Source of the DNA: Salibaculum griseiflavum
GTDB taxonomy: Bacteria; Pseudomonadota; Alphaproteobacteria; Rhodobacterales; Rhodobacteraceae
Reading direction: 5' to 3'
Assembly (NCBI RefSeq): GCF_003129565.1
Contig: NZ_QETF01000013.1
Coordinates: 21,105-85,104 of the forward strand
DNA: 64,000 bases
Shown here: one piece after another, positions 36,284 through 46,226 of the stretch
Layout of the letters: each line of letters begins with the position of its first letter
Position numbering within the stretch: the stretch's first letter is position 1
Notes under the pieces: generated by a model
What the model was told of the DNA's origin: nothing
Databases searched by the model: none
The model's input: only the letters and a program-made list of their open reading frames with translations
Position numbers and translations under genes: made by a program

Positions 36284-37450
36284 ATGATGACAACCTATGG
36301 TCTGACCGACGAACAGCAGATGATCGCCGACACCGTCCGCAACTTCGTCGAAAAGGAAATCTACCCACACGAAGAACTTGTCGAACGCACTGGCGAAGTC
36401 CCCGGGGAAATCGCGGACGAGATCAAGAGAAAGACACTCGATCTGGGCTTCTATGCCTGCAACTTCCCCGAAAGCGTCGGCTGCGCGGGGCTGAACCACC
36501 TCGAATTCGCCCTGGTGGAACGGGAACTGGGGCGTGGCTCCATGGCGCTGACCCATTTCTTCGGGCGCCCCCAGAACATCCTGATGGCTTGCGAGGGCGA
36601 GCAGGTGGACCGCTACCTGATGCCCGCCGTGCGAGGTGAGCGGATGGACGCGCTGGCGATGACCGAACCCGGCGCCGGGTCGGACGTGCGGGGGATGAAA
36701 TGCAGCGCCGTGCGGGATGGTGGCGATTGGGTGGTGAACGGGACAAAGCACTTCATCTCGGGCGCGGATCATGCGGATTTCATCATCGTCTTCATCGCGA
36801 CCGGAGAGGACCAGACCCCCAAGGGCCCCAAGAAACGCATTACCGCCTTCCTTGTCGATCGGGGCACGCCGGGCTTCACCATCCGCGACGGCTACAGGTC
36901 CGTCAGTCATCGCGGCTACAAGAACATGATCCTCGACTTCGACGATTGCCGCCTGCCCGACGCCCAGGTCCTGGGCGAGGTCGATGGCGGATTCGAAGTG
37001 ATGAACACGTGGCTCTATGCCACCCGGATCACCGTAGCGACAATGTCGGTGGGCCGCGCACGGCGGGTGTTCGACTATGCCCTGAATTACGCCGCCGAAC
37101 GTGAGCAATTCGGCCAGAAGATCGGCAGGTTCCAGGGCGTCAGTTTTCAGCTGGCCGACATGATCACCGAGATCGACGCATCCGACCTGCTGACACTTGC
37201 CGCCGCCGACCGGCTGGACCGGGGCCTGCCCGCAAACCGCGAAATCGCCAGCGCCAAGCTCTTTGCGAGCGAGATGCTGGCGCGGGTGACCGACGCGGCG
37301 ATCCAGATCCATGGCGGGATGGGCCTTATGGATGACTACCCGCTGGAACGGTTCTGGCGGGACGCGCGGGTCGAGAGGATCTGGGACGGCACATCGGAGA
37401 TCCAGCGCCATATCATCAGTCGCGACCTGTTGCGGGCGCTGGGCGCATGA
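36284..37450 (+). CDS. Acyl-CoA dehydrogenase
   Basis: 388 residues, three-domain ACAD fold, FAD flavoenzyme that makes 2-enoyl-CoA. MTEPGAGSDVRGM and NGTKHFISGADHADF are the flavin/substrate signatures; DRGTPGFTIRDG, REQFGQKIGRFQGVSFQLADM and QIHGGMGLMDDYPLERFWRDAR follow. The C-terminal motif reads RIWDGTSEIQR, with Asp where medium-chain enzymes have the catalytic Glu (YEGT). It is the first gene of an operon with an NDP-forming acyl-CoA ligase and a carnitinyl-CoA dehydratase, so the substrate may be a carnitine- or betaine-like CoA ester. Confidence 0.92.
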   Translation: MMTTYGLTDEQQMIADTVRNFVEKEIYPHEELVERTGEVPGEIADEIKRKTLDLGFYACNFPESVGCAGLNHLEFALVERELGRGSMALTHFFGRPQNILMACEGEQVDRYLMPAVRGERMDALAMTEPGAGSDVRGMKCSAVRDGGDWVVNGTKHFISGADHADFIIVFIATGEDQTPKGPKKRITAFLVDRGTPGFTIRDGYRSVSHRGYKNMILDFDDCRLPDAQVLGEVDGGFEVMNTWLYATRITVATMSVGRARRVFDYALNYAAEREQFGQKIGRFQGVSFQLADMITEIDASDLLTLAAADRLDRGLPANREIASAKLFASEMLARVTDAAIQIHGGMGLMDDYPLERFWRDARVERIWDGTSEIQRHIISRDLLRALGA

Positions 37451-37453
37451 CCC

Positions 37454-37538
37454 GATTTCGAATTGGCTTCGCCAATCCGACCGGGGCGAGGGGCGCTGCC
37501 CCTCGCGCTCCCCGGGATATTTCCGGTCCAAAGAAAGG
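37454..37538 (+). repeat. Dispersed palindromic element, copy 1
   Basis: Begins 3 bases after the acyl-CoA dehydrogenase stop and ends 9 bases before the ligase ATG. Contains TTGGC-ttc-GCCAA, then the 9-bp hairpin GCGAGGGGC-gct-GCCCCTCGC, then GCTCCCC and GGGATATTT, ending CCAAAGAAAGG. A second copy in reverse orientation at 51961-52043 shares the order and most bases. Confidence 0.8.
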
Positions 37539-37547
37539 CGAACGGTA

Positions 37548-39539
37548 ATGCGCGACCTGTCCAGAGTGCTGCGCCCGGACTCCGTGGCGGTGATCGGTGG
37601 GGGCGCGTGGTGCCGATCCGTGATGGAACAGATTGAAAGGGCCGGTTTTTCCGGCCCGGTCTGGCATGTGCACCCCCGAAACGGCGCCTATGCGCGGATC
37701 GAGGACTTGCCCGGCGCGCCCGACGCGGCCTTCGTGGGGATCAACCGGGATGCGACGATCGAGGCGGTCCAGAGCCTCAATGACGCCGGCGCGGGCGGCG
37801 CCGTCTGTTTTGCCAGCGGGTTTGCCGAGGTCGGTGACGGGGCCGAGCGGAACGCCTCGCTGCTGCGAGCGGCGGGTGACATGCCGATCATCGGGCCGAA
37901 TTGCTACGGCATCATCAATGCGCTGGACGGCGCGCTTCTGTGGCCCGATCAGCATGGGTGCCGGATGGTCGACCGGGGGGTGGCGATCCTGACCCAGAGC
38001 TCGAACATGGCGATCAACCTGACGATGCAGAAGCGTGGATTGCCGATCGGCTATGTGGTGACATGCGGCAACCAGGCCCAGACCAGCCAGGCGCGGATTG
38101 CCATGGCGCTTCTGGACGATGCCCGTGTCACGGCGATCGGCCTGCATGTGGAAGGGTTCGGGGATGTGGGGGAATGGCAGGCCCTGGCACGCAAGGCGAA
38201 GATGCGGCATGTTCCGTTAGTGGTTTTGAAAGTGGGTCAATCCGAGGCCGCCCAGGCCGCGGCCGTGTCCCACACCGCGTCCCTTTCCGGTTCCGATACA
38301 GGGGCTCGGGCCTTGTTGGATCACTTGGGCATAGGGCAGGTCGATGACCTGTCCACCTTTCTCGAAGCCCTCAAGCTGCTGCATATCGCCGGTCCATTGC
38401 CCAGCGCGCGGATTGCCTCGATCAGCTGTTCGGGCGGCGAGGCGAGCCTGGCCGCGGATACGGGCGCGCGGTTCGGGCTGGAGTTTCCGCCACTGACCCG
38501 GCGCCAGACCGACCGTCTGGCCCAGGTGCTGGGCCCCCGCGTAACCCTGGCCAATCCCCTGGATTATCACACCTATATCTGGCGGGATGTTTCGGCCATG
38601 ACAGATGCGTTTTCGTCCATGGTCGAGCCTGATCTGGCCCTGACACTGTTGATCGTGGATTTTCCGCGCACCGATATATGTAACGACACCGACTGGGACA
38701 GCGCCGTTGCAGCTGCCCTCGCCGCGCGCGCGCAAACAGGCGGGCGACTGGCCATGGTGTCGACCCTGCCCGAATTGATGCCCGAAGACCGCGCCCGGGA
38801 ACTCGCGGCCGGCGGGGTCATTCCGCTGGCCGGCTTGACCGAGGCCATGGGGGCGATCCGGGCCGCCATAATGCGCCACATGGCCGATGCCGACCTGCCT
38901 CGACCCGGACCGGCACACCCAGCCGATTTGATTGAAGAAGACGCGGCCAAACGCGTGCTCGCGGACCATGGGGCAACGGTTCCATGGGGGTGCAGGGGGG
39001 CGCTTGAGGAGGTGCTGGATCAGGCAAGGGATCAACCCGGGCCGTTCGTTCTGAAATCCACAGGCATTGCCCACAAGACCGAGGCAGGGGCGGTCATGTT
39101 GAACCTTGAAGACGCCGATGACATTCGTGACGCGGCCAACCGGATGCCTGACGGCGATCTGTTGCTGGAACGGATGGTCACGGACGGCGTTGCCGAATTG
39201 CTGATCGGAGTCCTGCGGGACCCCGCCCATGGATTTGTTCTGACCCTTGGGGCGGGCGGTGTTCTGACCGAGATCATGCAGGACACCGCGCATTTGCTTG
39301 TCCCCGCCTCCCGAAACAGGGTGAGACAGGCTCTGCAATCCCTTCGGATCGCCCCCCTGCTTTCGGGTTATCGTGGCAAGCCCGCGGCCAAGCTCGAAGC
39401 CGTTCTCGATGCGATCATGGCCATTCAGGACTATGTTCTTGCCAATACCGCCCATCTTCAAGAGGTTGAGATCAACCCCTTGATCTGCACCCCCAGCCAA
39501 GCCGTCGTCGCCGACGCCCTGATCCGGAGAACGCAATGA
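37548..39539 (+). CDS. Acetate--CoA ligase family protein (NDP-forming acyl-CoA synthetase)
   Basis: 663 residues. Order: CoA-binding Rossmann domain (VLRPDSVAVIGGGAWC, then IIGPNCYGIINALDGALLWP), a succinyl-CoA-ligase-like domain with the phospho-His region VSHTASLSGSDTGARALLDH, and a C-terminal ATP-grasp domain (GPFVLKSTGIAHKTEAGAVMLNL, EINPLICTP). Family members make acyl-CoA from an acid and ATP giving ADP and phosphate. Here it probably activates the acid that feeds the flanking dehydrogenase and dehydratase. The start lies just after the dispersed element; the stop overlaps caiD by ATGA. Confidence 0.9.
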   Translation: MRDLSRVLRPDSVAVIGGGAWCRSVMEQIERAGFSGPVWHVHPRNGAYARIEDLPGAPDAAFVGINRDATIEAVQSLNDAGAGGAVCFASGFAEVGDGAERNASLLRAAGDMPIIGPNCYGIINALDGALLWPDQHGCRMVDRGVAILTQSSNMAINLTMQKRGLPIGYVVTCGNQAQTSQARIAMALLDDARVTAIGLHVEGFGDVGEWQALARKAKMRHVPLVVLKVGQSEAAQAAAVSHTASLSGSDTGARALLDHLGIGQVDDLSTFLEALKLLHIAGPLPSARIASISCSGGEASLAADTGARFGLEFPPLTRRQTDRLAQVLGPRVTLANPLDYHTYIWRDVSAMTDAFSSMVEPDLALTLLIVDFPRTDICNDTDWDSAVAAALAARAQTGGRLAMVSTLPELMPEDRARELAAGGVIPLAGLTEAMGAIRAAIMRHMADADLPRPGPAHPADLIEEDAAKRVLADHGATVPWGCRGALEEVLDQARDQPGPFVLKSTGIAHKTEAGAVMLNLEDADDIRDAANRMPDGDLLLERMVTDGVAELLIGVLRDPAHGFVLTLGAGGVLTEIMQDTAHLLVPASRNRVRQALQSLRIAPLLSGYRGKPAAKLEAVLDAIMAIQDYVLANTAHLQEVEINPLICTPSQAVVADALIRRTQ

Positions 39540-40318
39540 CAGACCCCGTGAAACTGCACCGCGATGGCACGATCCTCGAGGTGACGCTGGACCGTCCCAA
39601 GGCCAATGCGATCGACCTGCAGACCAGCCGTCGCATGGGCGAAGTGTTTCGCGATTTCCGGGACGATCCGGAGCTGCGCGTGGCGATCCTGACCGGTGGG
39701 GGCGAGAAGTTCTTCTGCCCCGGTTGGGATCTCAAGGCCGCGGCGGACGGCGACGCGGTGGACGACGATTATGGCGTGGGCGGCTTTGGTGGCCTTCAGG
39801 AAATGCGCGACATGAACAAGCCCGTGATCGCGGCCGTGAACGGCATCTGCTGTGGGGGCGGCCTGGAACTGGCACTGTCGGCCGACATCATCCTGGCCGC
39901 CGATCACGCGCAGTTCGCCCTGCCGGAAATCCGGTCGGGCACCGTTGCGGATGCCGCGAGCGTCAAGCTGCCCAAGCGGATCCCCTATCACATCGCGATG
40001 GAGCTGCTGCTGACCGGGCGCTGGTTCGATGCGGACGAGGCGCATCGCTGGGGAATCGTGAACCATATCCACCCGGGTGATCAGCTGATGGACAAGGCCT
40101 GGGAGATGGCGCGCCTGCTGGCCTCGGGGCCGCCGCTTGTCTACGCCGCGATCAAGGAAATCGTGCGGGATGCCGAGGACAGCAAGTTCCAGGACGCGAT
40201 GAACCGTATTACCGGGCGGCAATTGCGCAGCGTCGATGTGCTCTACGATTCCGAGGATCAGCTCGAAGGGGCCCGCGCCTTTGCCGAAAAGCGCGACCCG
40301 GTCTGGAAGGGAAAGTAA
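39536..40318 (+). CDS. caiD: Carnitinyl-CoA dehydratase (crotonobetainyl-CoA hydratase)
   Basis: 260 residues, crotonase fold. It resembles E. coli CaiD along its length: LDRPKANAID, FRDDPELRVAILTGGGEKFF, GWDLKAAADG, KPVIAAVNG with the oxyanion-hole GGGLELALSAD, FALPE with catalytic Glu, and the shared C-terminus AFAEKRDPVWKG. It adds or removes water on carnitinyl/crotonobetainyl-CoA. Overlap with the ligase stop (ATGA) and the dehydrogenase upstream make a three-gene operon. The true substrate may be another betaine. Confidence 0.88.
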   Translation: MTDPVKLHRDGTILEVTLDRPKANAIDLQTSRRMGEVFRDFRDDPELRVAILTGGGEKFFCPGWDLKAAADGDAVDDDYGVGGFGGLQEMRDMNKPVIAAVNGICCGGGLELALSADIILAADHAQFALPEIRSGTVADAASVKLPKRIPYHIAMELLLTGRWFDADEAHRWGIVNHIHPGDQLMDKAWEMARLLASGPPLVYAAIKEIVRDAEDSKFQDAMNRITGRQLRSVDVLYDSEDQLEGARAFAEKRDPVWKGK

Positions 40319-40425
40319 TCTCGGGGGCCCTGAAAAAGGGCAATTGTCGAAAACCCGCCTTGAGAAGGCGACCGAGTATTCGAATGGCCCTTGCCACGGT
40401 GGCCGCCTTGTCCCACCTAGAACGC

Positions 40426-41292
40426 ATGGCAAAGCTCATCTCATTCGGCCACGGGTATTCAGCGCGGGCACTCTCGCGCAGGCTGGTGCCGCGGGGCTGG
40501 ACCGTGTTTGGCACCACCCGCGACCCGGACAAGGCCGACATGTTGCGCGCCGAAGGGGTTACGCCACTGCAATGGGACCGCCGCGCAATCGAAGCCGCGC
40601 TGGAGGGCGCGACGCACCTTTTGGTCTCGACCGGCCCGACCGGGTCCGGCGATCCGACCCTGGAGCTTATGGGGGATACCCTGCGCGCACGCGCGGCGCA
40701 GTTCGACTGGGTCGGCTACCTGTCCACCACCGGGGTCTATGGCGATCATGGCGGTGACTGGGTGGACGAAACAACACCGCTGACGCCGGGAACCGAGCGC
40801 GGCCAGCGCAGGGTCGAAGCCGAGGCGCAATGGGCCGAACAGGGCCTTCCACTGCATATATTCCGGCTCGCCGGTATCTACGGGCCCGGCCGAGGCCCAT
40901 TCGCCAAGGTGCGCAACGGCACCGCGCGCCGCATCATCAAGCCCGGGCAGGTCTTTTCCCGCATCCATGTCGAGGATATCGCACAAGTGCTCGACGCCTC
41001 GATGCACCGCCCGAACCCCGGCGCGGTCTACAATGTCTGCGACGACGACCCGGCGCCGCCGCAGGACGTGATTTCACACGCGGCGCAGCTGCTTGATCTG
41101 CCGGAACCGCCAGCCGTCGATTTCGACAAGGCCCAGATGTCGCCCATGGCCCGCAGCTTCTATGCCGAGTCGAAGAAGGTCCGAAACGACAGGATCAAGT
41201 CCGAACTCGGGGTCGAACTGCTCTACCCCGACTACCGAACCGGACTTGAGAGCTTGCTGACCCAGGAATCCGCCTCGTCCAAGACCGTTTAG
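40426..41292 (+). CDS. NAD(P)-binding epimerase-like protein (YeeZ type)
   Basis: 288 residues, from the ATG at 40426 giving MAKLISFGHGYSARAL, a Rossmann fold with a variant glycine motif (GHGYSA). LLVSTGPTGSGDP, YLSTTGVYGDHGGDWVDE and RLAGIYGPGRGPFAK follow the extended-SDR pattern, but the usual YxxxK is not evident. E. coli YeeZ has the same layout. Function unknown; perhaps a nucleotide-sugar or small-molecule reductase. Stands after the caiD operon with a 107-base gap. Confidence 0.82.
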   Translation: MAKLISFGHGYSARALSRRLVPRGWTVFGTTRDPDKADMLRAEGVTPLQWDRRAIEAALEGATHLLVSTGPTGSGDPTLELMGDTLRARAAQFDWVGYLSTTGVYGDHGGDWVDETTPLTPGTERGQRRVEAEAQWAEQGLPLHIFRLAGIYGPGRGPFAKVRNGTARRIIKPGQVFSRIHVEDIAQVLDASMHRPNPGAVYNVCDDDPAPPQDVISHAAQLLDLPEPPAVDFDKAQMSPMARSFYAESKKVRNDRIKSELGVELLYPDYRTGLESLLTQESASSKTV

Positions 41293-41316
41293 CCCGTCCT
41301 ATTTGAAAAGCCCATC

Positions 41317-42090
41317 ATGACCCTGAGACACAAAACCAGCCTGTTTATCGACGGCCCGTTCTTCCGAAATTTCATCATCGGCGTGATCATCTTCAACGCC
41401 ATCATCCTCGGCCTGGAAACATCGGACCGGGTGATGGCGCAATGGGGGTCGGTGATCTACGCGCTGGATACGTTGTGCCTTGTGATCTTCGTGATCGAGA
41501 TCGTGGCCAAGCTGTTCGCCTACCGGCTCCGGTTCTTCGCCTCGGGCTGGAATATATTCGACTTCGTGATCGTCGGTATCGCCCTGATTCCGGCGGCACA
41601 GACCCTTTCCGTGCTACGCGCCCTGCGTATCCTTCGGGTGCTGCGCGTGGTTTCGGCCGCACCGCGCCTGCGCCGGGTGGTCGAAGGCTTCATCACCGCG
41701 CTGCCCGGCATGGGCAGCGTCTTCCTTCTGATGGCGCTGATCTTCTATATCGGCTCGGTCATCTCGACCAAGCTCTTCTCCGATGCCTTCCCCGACTGGT
41801 TCGGAACCCTGGGCCTCTCGGCCTATTCCCTGTTCCAGATCATGACGCTTGAAAGCTGGTCCATGGGCATCGTGCGCCCGGTGATGGAGGTCTACCCCTA
41901 TGCCTGGGTCTTCTTCGTCCCCTTCATCCTGCTGACAACCTTCGCGGTCGTGAACCTTCTGGTCGGCCTGATCGTCAACTCGATGCAGGACGCCCACCAC
42001 GAAGAAGCCGATGCCGCGACAGATACCTATCGGGACGAAGTGCTCAAACGGCTCGACGCAATCGAACGGCGACTATCGGACAAGGGCTGA
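41317..42090 (+). CDS. Bacterial voltage-gated sodium channel (BacNav/NaChBac type)
   Basis: 257 residues with six membrane segments. S4 carries regularly spaced Arg (LRALRILRVLRVVSAAPRLRR), the voltage sensor. The pore loop reads FQIMTLESWSMGIVRPV; TLESWSM is the selectivity filter seen in NavAb and marine alphaproteobacterial channels and predicts Na+ selectivity. The C-terminal tail after NLLVGLIVNSMQDA is a short coiled coil (YRDEVLKRLDAIERRLSD) that holds the tetramer together. It lies in the inner membrane. Adjacent genes give no functional clue. Confidence 0.93.
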   Translation: MTLRHKTSLFIDGPFFRNFIIGVIIFNAIILGLETSDRVMAQWGSVIYALDTLCLVIFVIEIVAKLFAYRLRFFASGWNIFDFVIVGIALIPAAQTLSVLRALRILRVLRVVSAAPRLRRVVEGFITALPGMGSVFLLMALIFYIGSVISTKLFSDAFPDWFGTLGLSAYSLFQIMTLESWSMGIVRPVMEVYPYAWVFFVPFILLTTFAVVNLLVGLIVNSMQDAHHEEADAATDTYRDEVLKRLDAIERRLSDKG

Positions 42091-42214
42091 CCGGCCCCTT
42101 CATCTTGGCGAATAAACTCACGGCACAGGCCCATGGGCCGAGCCCGCCGGACCAACGGCGTTGTGCGCTCAAGATGTCTCAGGGAAACCTGCGCGGCGCA
42201 GCCGCACAATCGGA

Positions 42215-44128
42215 TCACGCCCGTTTGCCGATCACGTCCACGCCCAGCACGTCCAGAACCTTGGCTTCGATATGTTCGGCATTCATGCCGGCGACGTCAT
42301 ACATGTCGCGCGGGCTGGCCTGGTCGATAAAGATATCGGGCAACACCATGGACCGGAACTTCAACCCGTGGTCGAACACGCCTTCCTCGGCAAGAAGCTG
42401 CGCCACATGCGAACCGAAGCCGCCGATGGCACCTTCCTCGATGGTGATAAGGGCGTCATGATCGGCCGCCAGTTTCAGGATCAGGTCACGATCCAGGGGC
42501 TTGGCGAAACGGGCATCGGCCACCGTGGGCGTAATCCCCTTCCCGCCCAGCGACTCGCAGGCCTTTTCGACCTCGGCCAGGCGGGTGCCGAAGGACAGGA
42601 TCGCGATGCCCTTGCCCTGCTGCATGATGCGACCCTTGCCGATCTCCAGCGGCTGCGCATCCTCGGGGATCTCGACCCCGACCCCCTCGCCCCGCGGAAA
42701 GCGGAAGGCGATGGGGCCGTCATCATGGGACGCGGCCGTGGCCACCATCCGCACCAGCTCCGCCTCGTCCGCCGCGGCCATCACGGTAAAGCCCGGCAGG
42801 TTCGACAGGAATCCGATATCGAACGACCCGGCATGGGTCGCCCCGTCCGCGCCGACCAGCCCGGCGCGGTCGATGGCGAAGCGCACCGGCAGGCGCTGGA
42901 TCGCCACATCATGCACCACCTGGTCGTAGCCGCGTTGCAGGAAGGTGGAATAGAGCGCGCAGAACGGCTTCATCCCGCCGGCGGCCAACCCGGCGGCGAA
43001 TGTTACGGCGTGCTGTTCGGCGATGCCCACGTCGAAACAGCGGCTGGCATAGCGCTCCATGAACCGGGCCAGACCGGTCCCGTCGGGCATCGCCGCCGTC
43101 ACAGCGACGATCTTGTCGTCGGCGTCGGCCTGTTTGATCAGCGCCTCGGAAAAGACACTCGTATAGCTGGGCGCGTTCGACGGGGCCTTCTTCTGCTGGC
43201 CCGTGATCATGTCGAACTTGGCAGTCGCATGACCCTTGTCCTGGGCACTTTCGGCCGGGGCATAGCCCTTGCCCTTCTTGGTGATCGCATGAATCAGGAT
43301 CGGCCCGGTGGCGCGTGCCTTGACCGTGCGCAGTACCGAAAGAAGGCTGTCCATGTCGTGCCCGTCGATCGGACCCACATAGGAAAAGCCCAGCGCCTCG
43401 AACATCGTGCCGCCCACGGTCATGTGCTTCAGCAAATCCTTGGCCCGCCGCGCGCCTTCTTGCAGGGGCGGCGGCAGGAAGGACACCGCGCCCTTGGCCG
43501 CGGCTTTCAGGTCCTGGAAAGGCGCGCCGGCATAGAGTTGCGACAGGTAGGACGACATCGCCCCCACCGGCGGGGCAATCGACATCTCGTTGTCGTTCAG
43601 GATCACGATCAACCGTTTACCCAGGTGGCCGGCATTGTTCATCGCCTCGAAGGCCATGCCGGCACTCATTGCGCCGTCACCGATCACGGCGATCGCGTCA
43701 CCGCCGGCACCCCCGAGGTCGCGGGCCACGGAAAAGCCCAACGCGGCACTGATGGACGTGCTGGAATGCGCGGCGCCGAACGGGTCGTAAGGTGACTCGC
43801 TGCGCTTGGTGAACCCCGACAGGCCGTCCTTCTGGCGCAGGGTGCGGATGCGGTCGCGGCGCCCGGTCAGGATCTTGTGCGGATAGCACTGGTGGCTGAC
43901 ATCCCAGATCACCTTGTCCTTCGGCGTATCGAAGACCGAATGCAGCGCCACGGTCAGTTCCACAACGCCTAGTCCCGCGCCCAGGTGCCCTCCGGTCTCG
44001 CTTACGGCGGCGATGGTTTCGGTCCGCAGCTCATCTGCAACCTGCCGCAGCTGGGCGTCGGAAAGACCTTTCAGGTCCGCCGGAATCCGGACTTTGTCCA
44101 ACAGGGGCGTTTCGGGTGGCTGGCTCAT
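42215..44128 (-). CDS. dxs: 1-deoxy-D-xylulose-5-phosphate synthase
   Basis: 637 residues; condenses pyruvate and glyceraldehyde 3-phosphate, first step of the MEP isoprenoid pathway. [17 protein letters not shown] and the thiamine-diphosphate motif [18 protein letters not shown] are present, as are GPIDGHD and the transketolase-like [15 protein letters not shown]. The start ATG overlaps the ispA stop as TGATG. Together with ispA and xseB upstream this is the usual xseB-ispA-dxs cluster. Nothing truncated. Confidence 0.97.
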   Translation of the reverse strand: MSQPPETPLLDKVRIPADLKGLSDAQLRQVADELRTETIAAVSETGGHLGAGLGVVELTVALHSVFDTPKDKVIWDVSHQCYPHKILTGRRDRIRTLRQKDGLSGFTKRSESPYDPFGAAHSSTSISAALGFSVARDLGGAGGDAIAVIGDGAMSAGMAFEAMNNAGHLGKRLIVILNDNEMSIAPPVGAMSSYLSQLYAGAPFQDLKAAAKGAVSFLPPPLQEGARRAKDLLKHMTVGGTMFEALGFSYVGPIDGHDMDSLLSVLRTVKARATGPILIHAITKKGKGYAPAESAQDKGHATAKFDMITGQQKKAPSNAPSYTSVFSEALIKQADADDKIVAVTAAMPDGTGLARFMERYASRCFDVGIAEQHAVTFAAGLAAGGMKPFCALYSTFLQRGYDQVVHDVAIQRLPVRFAIDRAGLVGADGATHAGSFDIGFLSNLPGFTVMAAADEAELVRMVATAASHDDGPIAFRFPRGEGVGVEIPEDAQPLEIGKGRIMQQGKGIAILSFGTRLAEVEKACESLGGKGITPTVADARFAKPLDRDLILKLAADHDALITIEEGAIGGFGSHVAQLLAEEGVFDHGLKFRSMVLPDIFIDQASPRDMYDVAGMNAEHIEAKVLDVLGVDVIGKRA

Positions 44129-44985
44129 CACTTGTCCCGCGAGATCACGTAGCGGGCCAAGTCCCGCAAGTTGTCCGCGTCTTCATCATAAATACATAGG
44201 GCATCGCAAGCCTCTGTCACAAGGTCGGCAGCGCGGCGCTTGGCCTCATCCAGCCCCAGAAGCGACACGAAGGTCGCCTTGCCGGCCCCGTCATCCTTGC
44301 CCACGGCCTTGCCGACCGTGGCGGCATCGCCTTCGACATCCAGCACATCATCCCAGATCTGGAAGGCCCGGCCGAGCGCATCGCCGTAGCACGCCAACGG
44401 GTCGGTATCCGCACCCGCCAGCAGGGCGCCCGCCGTCGCGGACCAATGGATCAGCGCGCCGGTCTTGCCCGCCTGCAAAGCCTCGATCTGCGCCAGGTCC
44501 AGGGGCTGGGCAGCATTTTCGGCGGCGATATCCATCGCCTGCCCGCCGACCATGCCACGCACACCGGCCGCGCGCGCCAAAGCGCGGCCAAGGGCCAGAA
44601 CATGCGCCGGATCGCCCTTTGCCTCGGCCAGCAGCTCAAAACCAAGAGATTGCAGCGCATCGCCCACCAGAACCGCGGTCGCTTCGTCCCATCTGACATG
44701 CACGGTGGGCTGGCCGCGCCGCAGCGCATCGTCGTCCATGCAGGGCATGTCGTCGTGGACCAGTGAATAGCCGTGGATGCACTCGATCGCGGCGGCGGGT
44801 GCGATCGCATCAGTGATCCCGTGCAACCGGGCGCTCTCGGTCACCAGAAAGGCCCGCAGCCCCTTGCCCCCACGCACGGCATACAGCATCGCTTCGGCCA
44901 CCGGCAGTTCGACACCGACCAAGGCCGACTCGATTCGTGCCTCGGACGCCTCACGGGCGCGCTCCACCGCCGCTTTCAATGTCAC
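44128..44985 (-). CDS. ispA: Polyprenyl (farnesyl/geranyl) diphosphate synthase
   Basis: 285 residues from a GTG five bases after the xseB stop; a longer frame to 45036 overlaps xseB and is less likely. The first Asp-rich motif is DDMPCMDDD near residue 85, the second [11 protein letters not shown] near 220, with [10 protein letters not shown] upstream for substrate binding. It extends DMAPP with IPP to FPP. Coupled to dxs downstream (stop/start overlap). Confidence 0.93.
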   Translation of the reverse strand: MTLKAAVERAREASEARIESALVGVELPVAEAMLYAVRGGKGLRAFLVTESARLHGITDAIAPAAAIECIHGYSLVHDDMPCMDDDALRRGQPTVHVRWDEATAVLVGDALQSLGFELLAEAKGDPAHVLALGRALARAAGVRGMVGGQAMDIAAENAAQPLDLAQIEALQAGKTGALIHWSATAGALLAGADTDPLACYGDALGRAFQIWDDVLDVEGDAATVGKAVGKDDGAGKATFVSLLGLDEAKRRAADLVTEACDALCIYDEDADNLRDLARYVISRDK

Positions 44986-44989
44986 GGGA

Positions 44990-45232
44990 TCAGCCCGCGT
45001 CCAGCGGCTCGGTTCCAGTCGGTGTGCCGTCGCCATCCAGCGTCAGTTTGGCGACCTTTTCTTCGGCTTCCTGCAACTTCGCCTCGCAGCGCTTCCGCAG
45101 TTTCGCGCCACGTTCATAGAGCGCTATGCTCTCGTCCAGCGGCACCTCGCCGCGCTCCAGCTTGCCCACGACCTCTTCCAGCTCGCGCAGGGCGTCTTCG
45201 AAACTCATCTCGGCGACGGGACGGTCACTCAT
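44990..45232 (-). CDS. xseB: Exodeoxyribonuclease VII small subunit
   Basis: 80 residues, mostly helical: MSFEDALRELEEVVGKLERGEVPLDESIALYERG is the family signature. It binds the large subunit XseA to cut single-stranded DNA processively. It overlaps the HDAC-like gene by ATGA upstream and leads into ispA. The C-terminal GTPTGTEPLDAG tail is disordered-looking. Usual size. Confidence 0.95.
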   Translation of the reverse strand: MSDRPVAEMSFEDALRELEEVVGKLERGEVPLDESIALYERGAKLRKRCEAKLQEAEEKVAKLTLDGDGTPTGTEPLDAG

Positions 45233-46155
45233 CGGGCTCTCTCCATCAAGACATTCACATGGGCCGCCACGCAGAGGCCCAGGGCCTCCAGATCATAACC
45301 GCCCTCAAGCGCCGACACCACACGGCCGCCGCAACTCTCGTCAGCGATGTCACACAGCGCCCCGGTCAGCCAGACGAAATCCTCTACCTCCCAGTTCAGC
45401 TGGGCCAGCGGATCAGCGTGATGCGCGTCGAACCCCGCCGAGATCAGCAGCAACTCGGGCGCGAACGCGTGCAGGCGCGGGAAGACCTCGGCCTCGTAGA
45501 CCCGCCGCATATGGGCGCCATCACTCTCGGGCGGCAAGGCCAGGTTCAGCACGTTGTCATGGGCACCGGTCTCGTCGGGCCGCCCCGTGCCGGGCCAGAG
45601 CGGCATCTGGTGCGACGAGACGAACAGGGTCCGCGCCTCGTCCCACAGAAGGTCTTGCGTGCCGTTGCCGTGATGCACGTCGAAATCCACAACGGCGACG
45701 CGGGACAGGCCGTGATGGTCAAGGGCATACTTCGCGGCGGCGGCCACGTTGCCGAAAAGGCAGAACCCCATCGGTGTTTCGGTTTCGGCATGGTGCCCGG
45801 GCGGGCGCACGGCGGCAAAGGCATTGCCCACCTCGCCTGACAGCACCATGTCCACGCCCCGCAACACAGCACCGGCCCCACGCCAGGCCGCGCCCAGAGA
45901 TCCGGGCGACACATGGGTGTCGGCATCCAGCGCCCGAATACCCTTCTCCGGGATCGCGTCGGCGATGCGGTCAAGATAGGCCTTGGGATGCACCCGCAGC
46001 AGGTCCGCCTCGGCGGCCAGCGGGGCGACCACGCGGGTCAGGTCCAGGTCCTCCAGGGCGCCATAAACGGAATCCAGCCGCGCCACCTGTTCGGGGTGGC
46101 CCGGCGGCGTGACATGATCGAAAAAATCGTGATGGGTGATCAGGGCAGTGCTCAT
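45229..46155 (-). CDS. Histone deacetylase-family hydrolase
   Basis: 308 residues. AVRPPGHHAETETPMGFCLFGNVA carries the catalytic His-His pair, and VAVVDFDVHHGNGTQDLLW supplies the Zn-binding Asp-His. ISAGFDAHHADPLAQL has the third Zn ligand, and LEGGYD the oxyanion-stabilising region. In bacteria these act on acetylated polyamines, acetoin-related or other small amides. The ATG at 46155 gives MSTALITHHDFF. Stop overlaps xseB. Substrate unknown; part of the xseB-ispA-dxs operon by position. Confidence 0.93.
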   Translation of the reverse strand: MSTALITHHDFFDHVTPPGHPEQVARLDSVYGALEDLDLTRVVAPLAAEADLLRVHPKAYLDRIADAIPEKGIRALDADTHVSPGSLGAAWRGAGAVLRGVDMVLSGEVGNAFAAVRPPGHHAETETPMGFCLFGNVAAAAKYALDHHGLSRVAVVDFDVHHGNGTQDLLWDEARTLFVSSHQMPLWPGTGRPDETGAHDNVLNLALPPESDGAHMRRVYEAEVFPRLHAFAPELLLISAGFDAHHADPLAQLNWEVEDFVWLTGALCDIADESCGGRVVSALEGGYDLEALGLCVAAHVNVLMERAR

Positions 46156-46226
46156 GGCGTCAGGAAAACCGCATATTCCAGGTCCGCACAAGGGCTCAGT
46201 TCATTCTGAACGCGGAACAACAGGGG

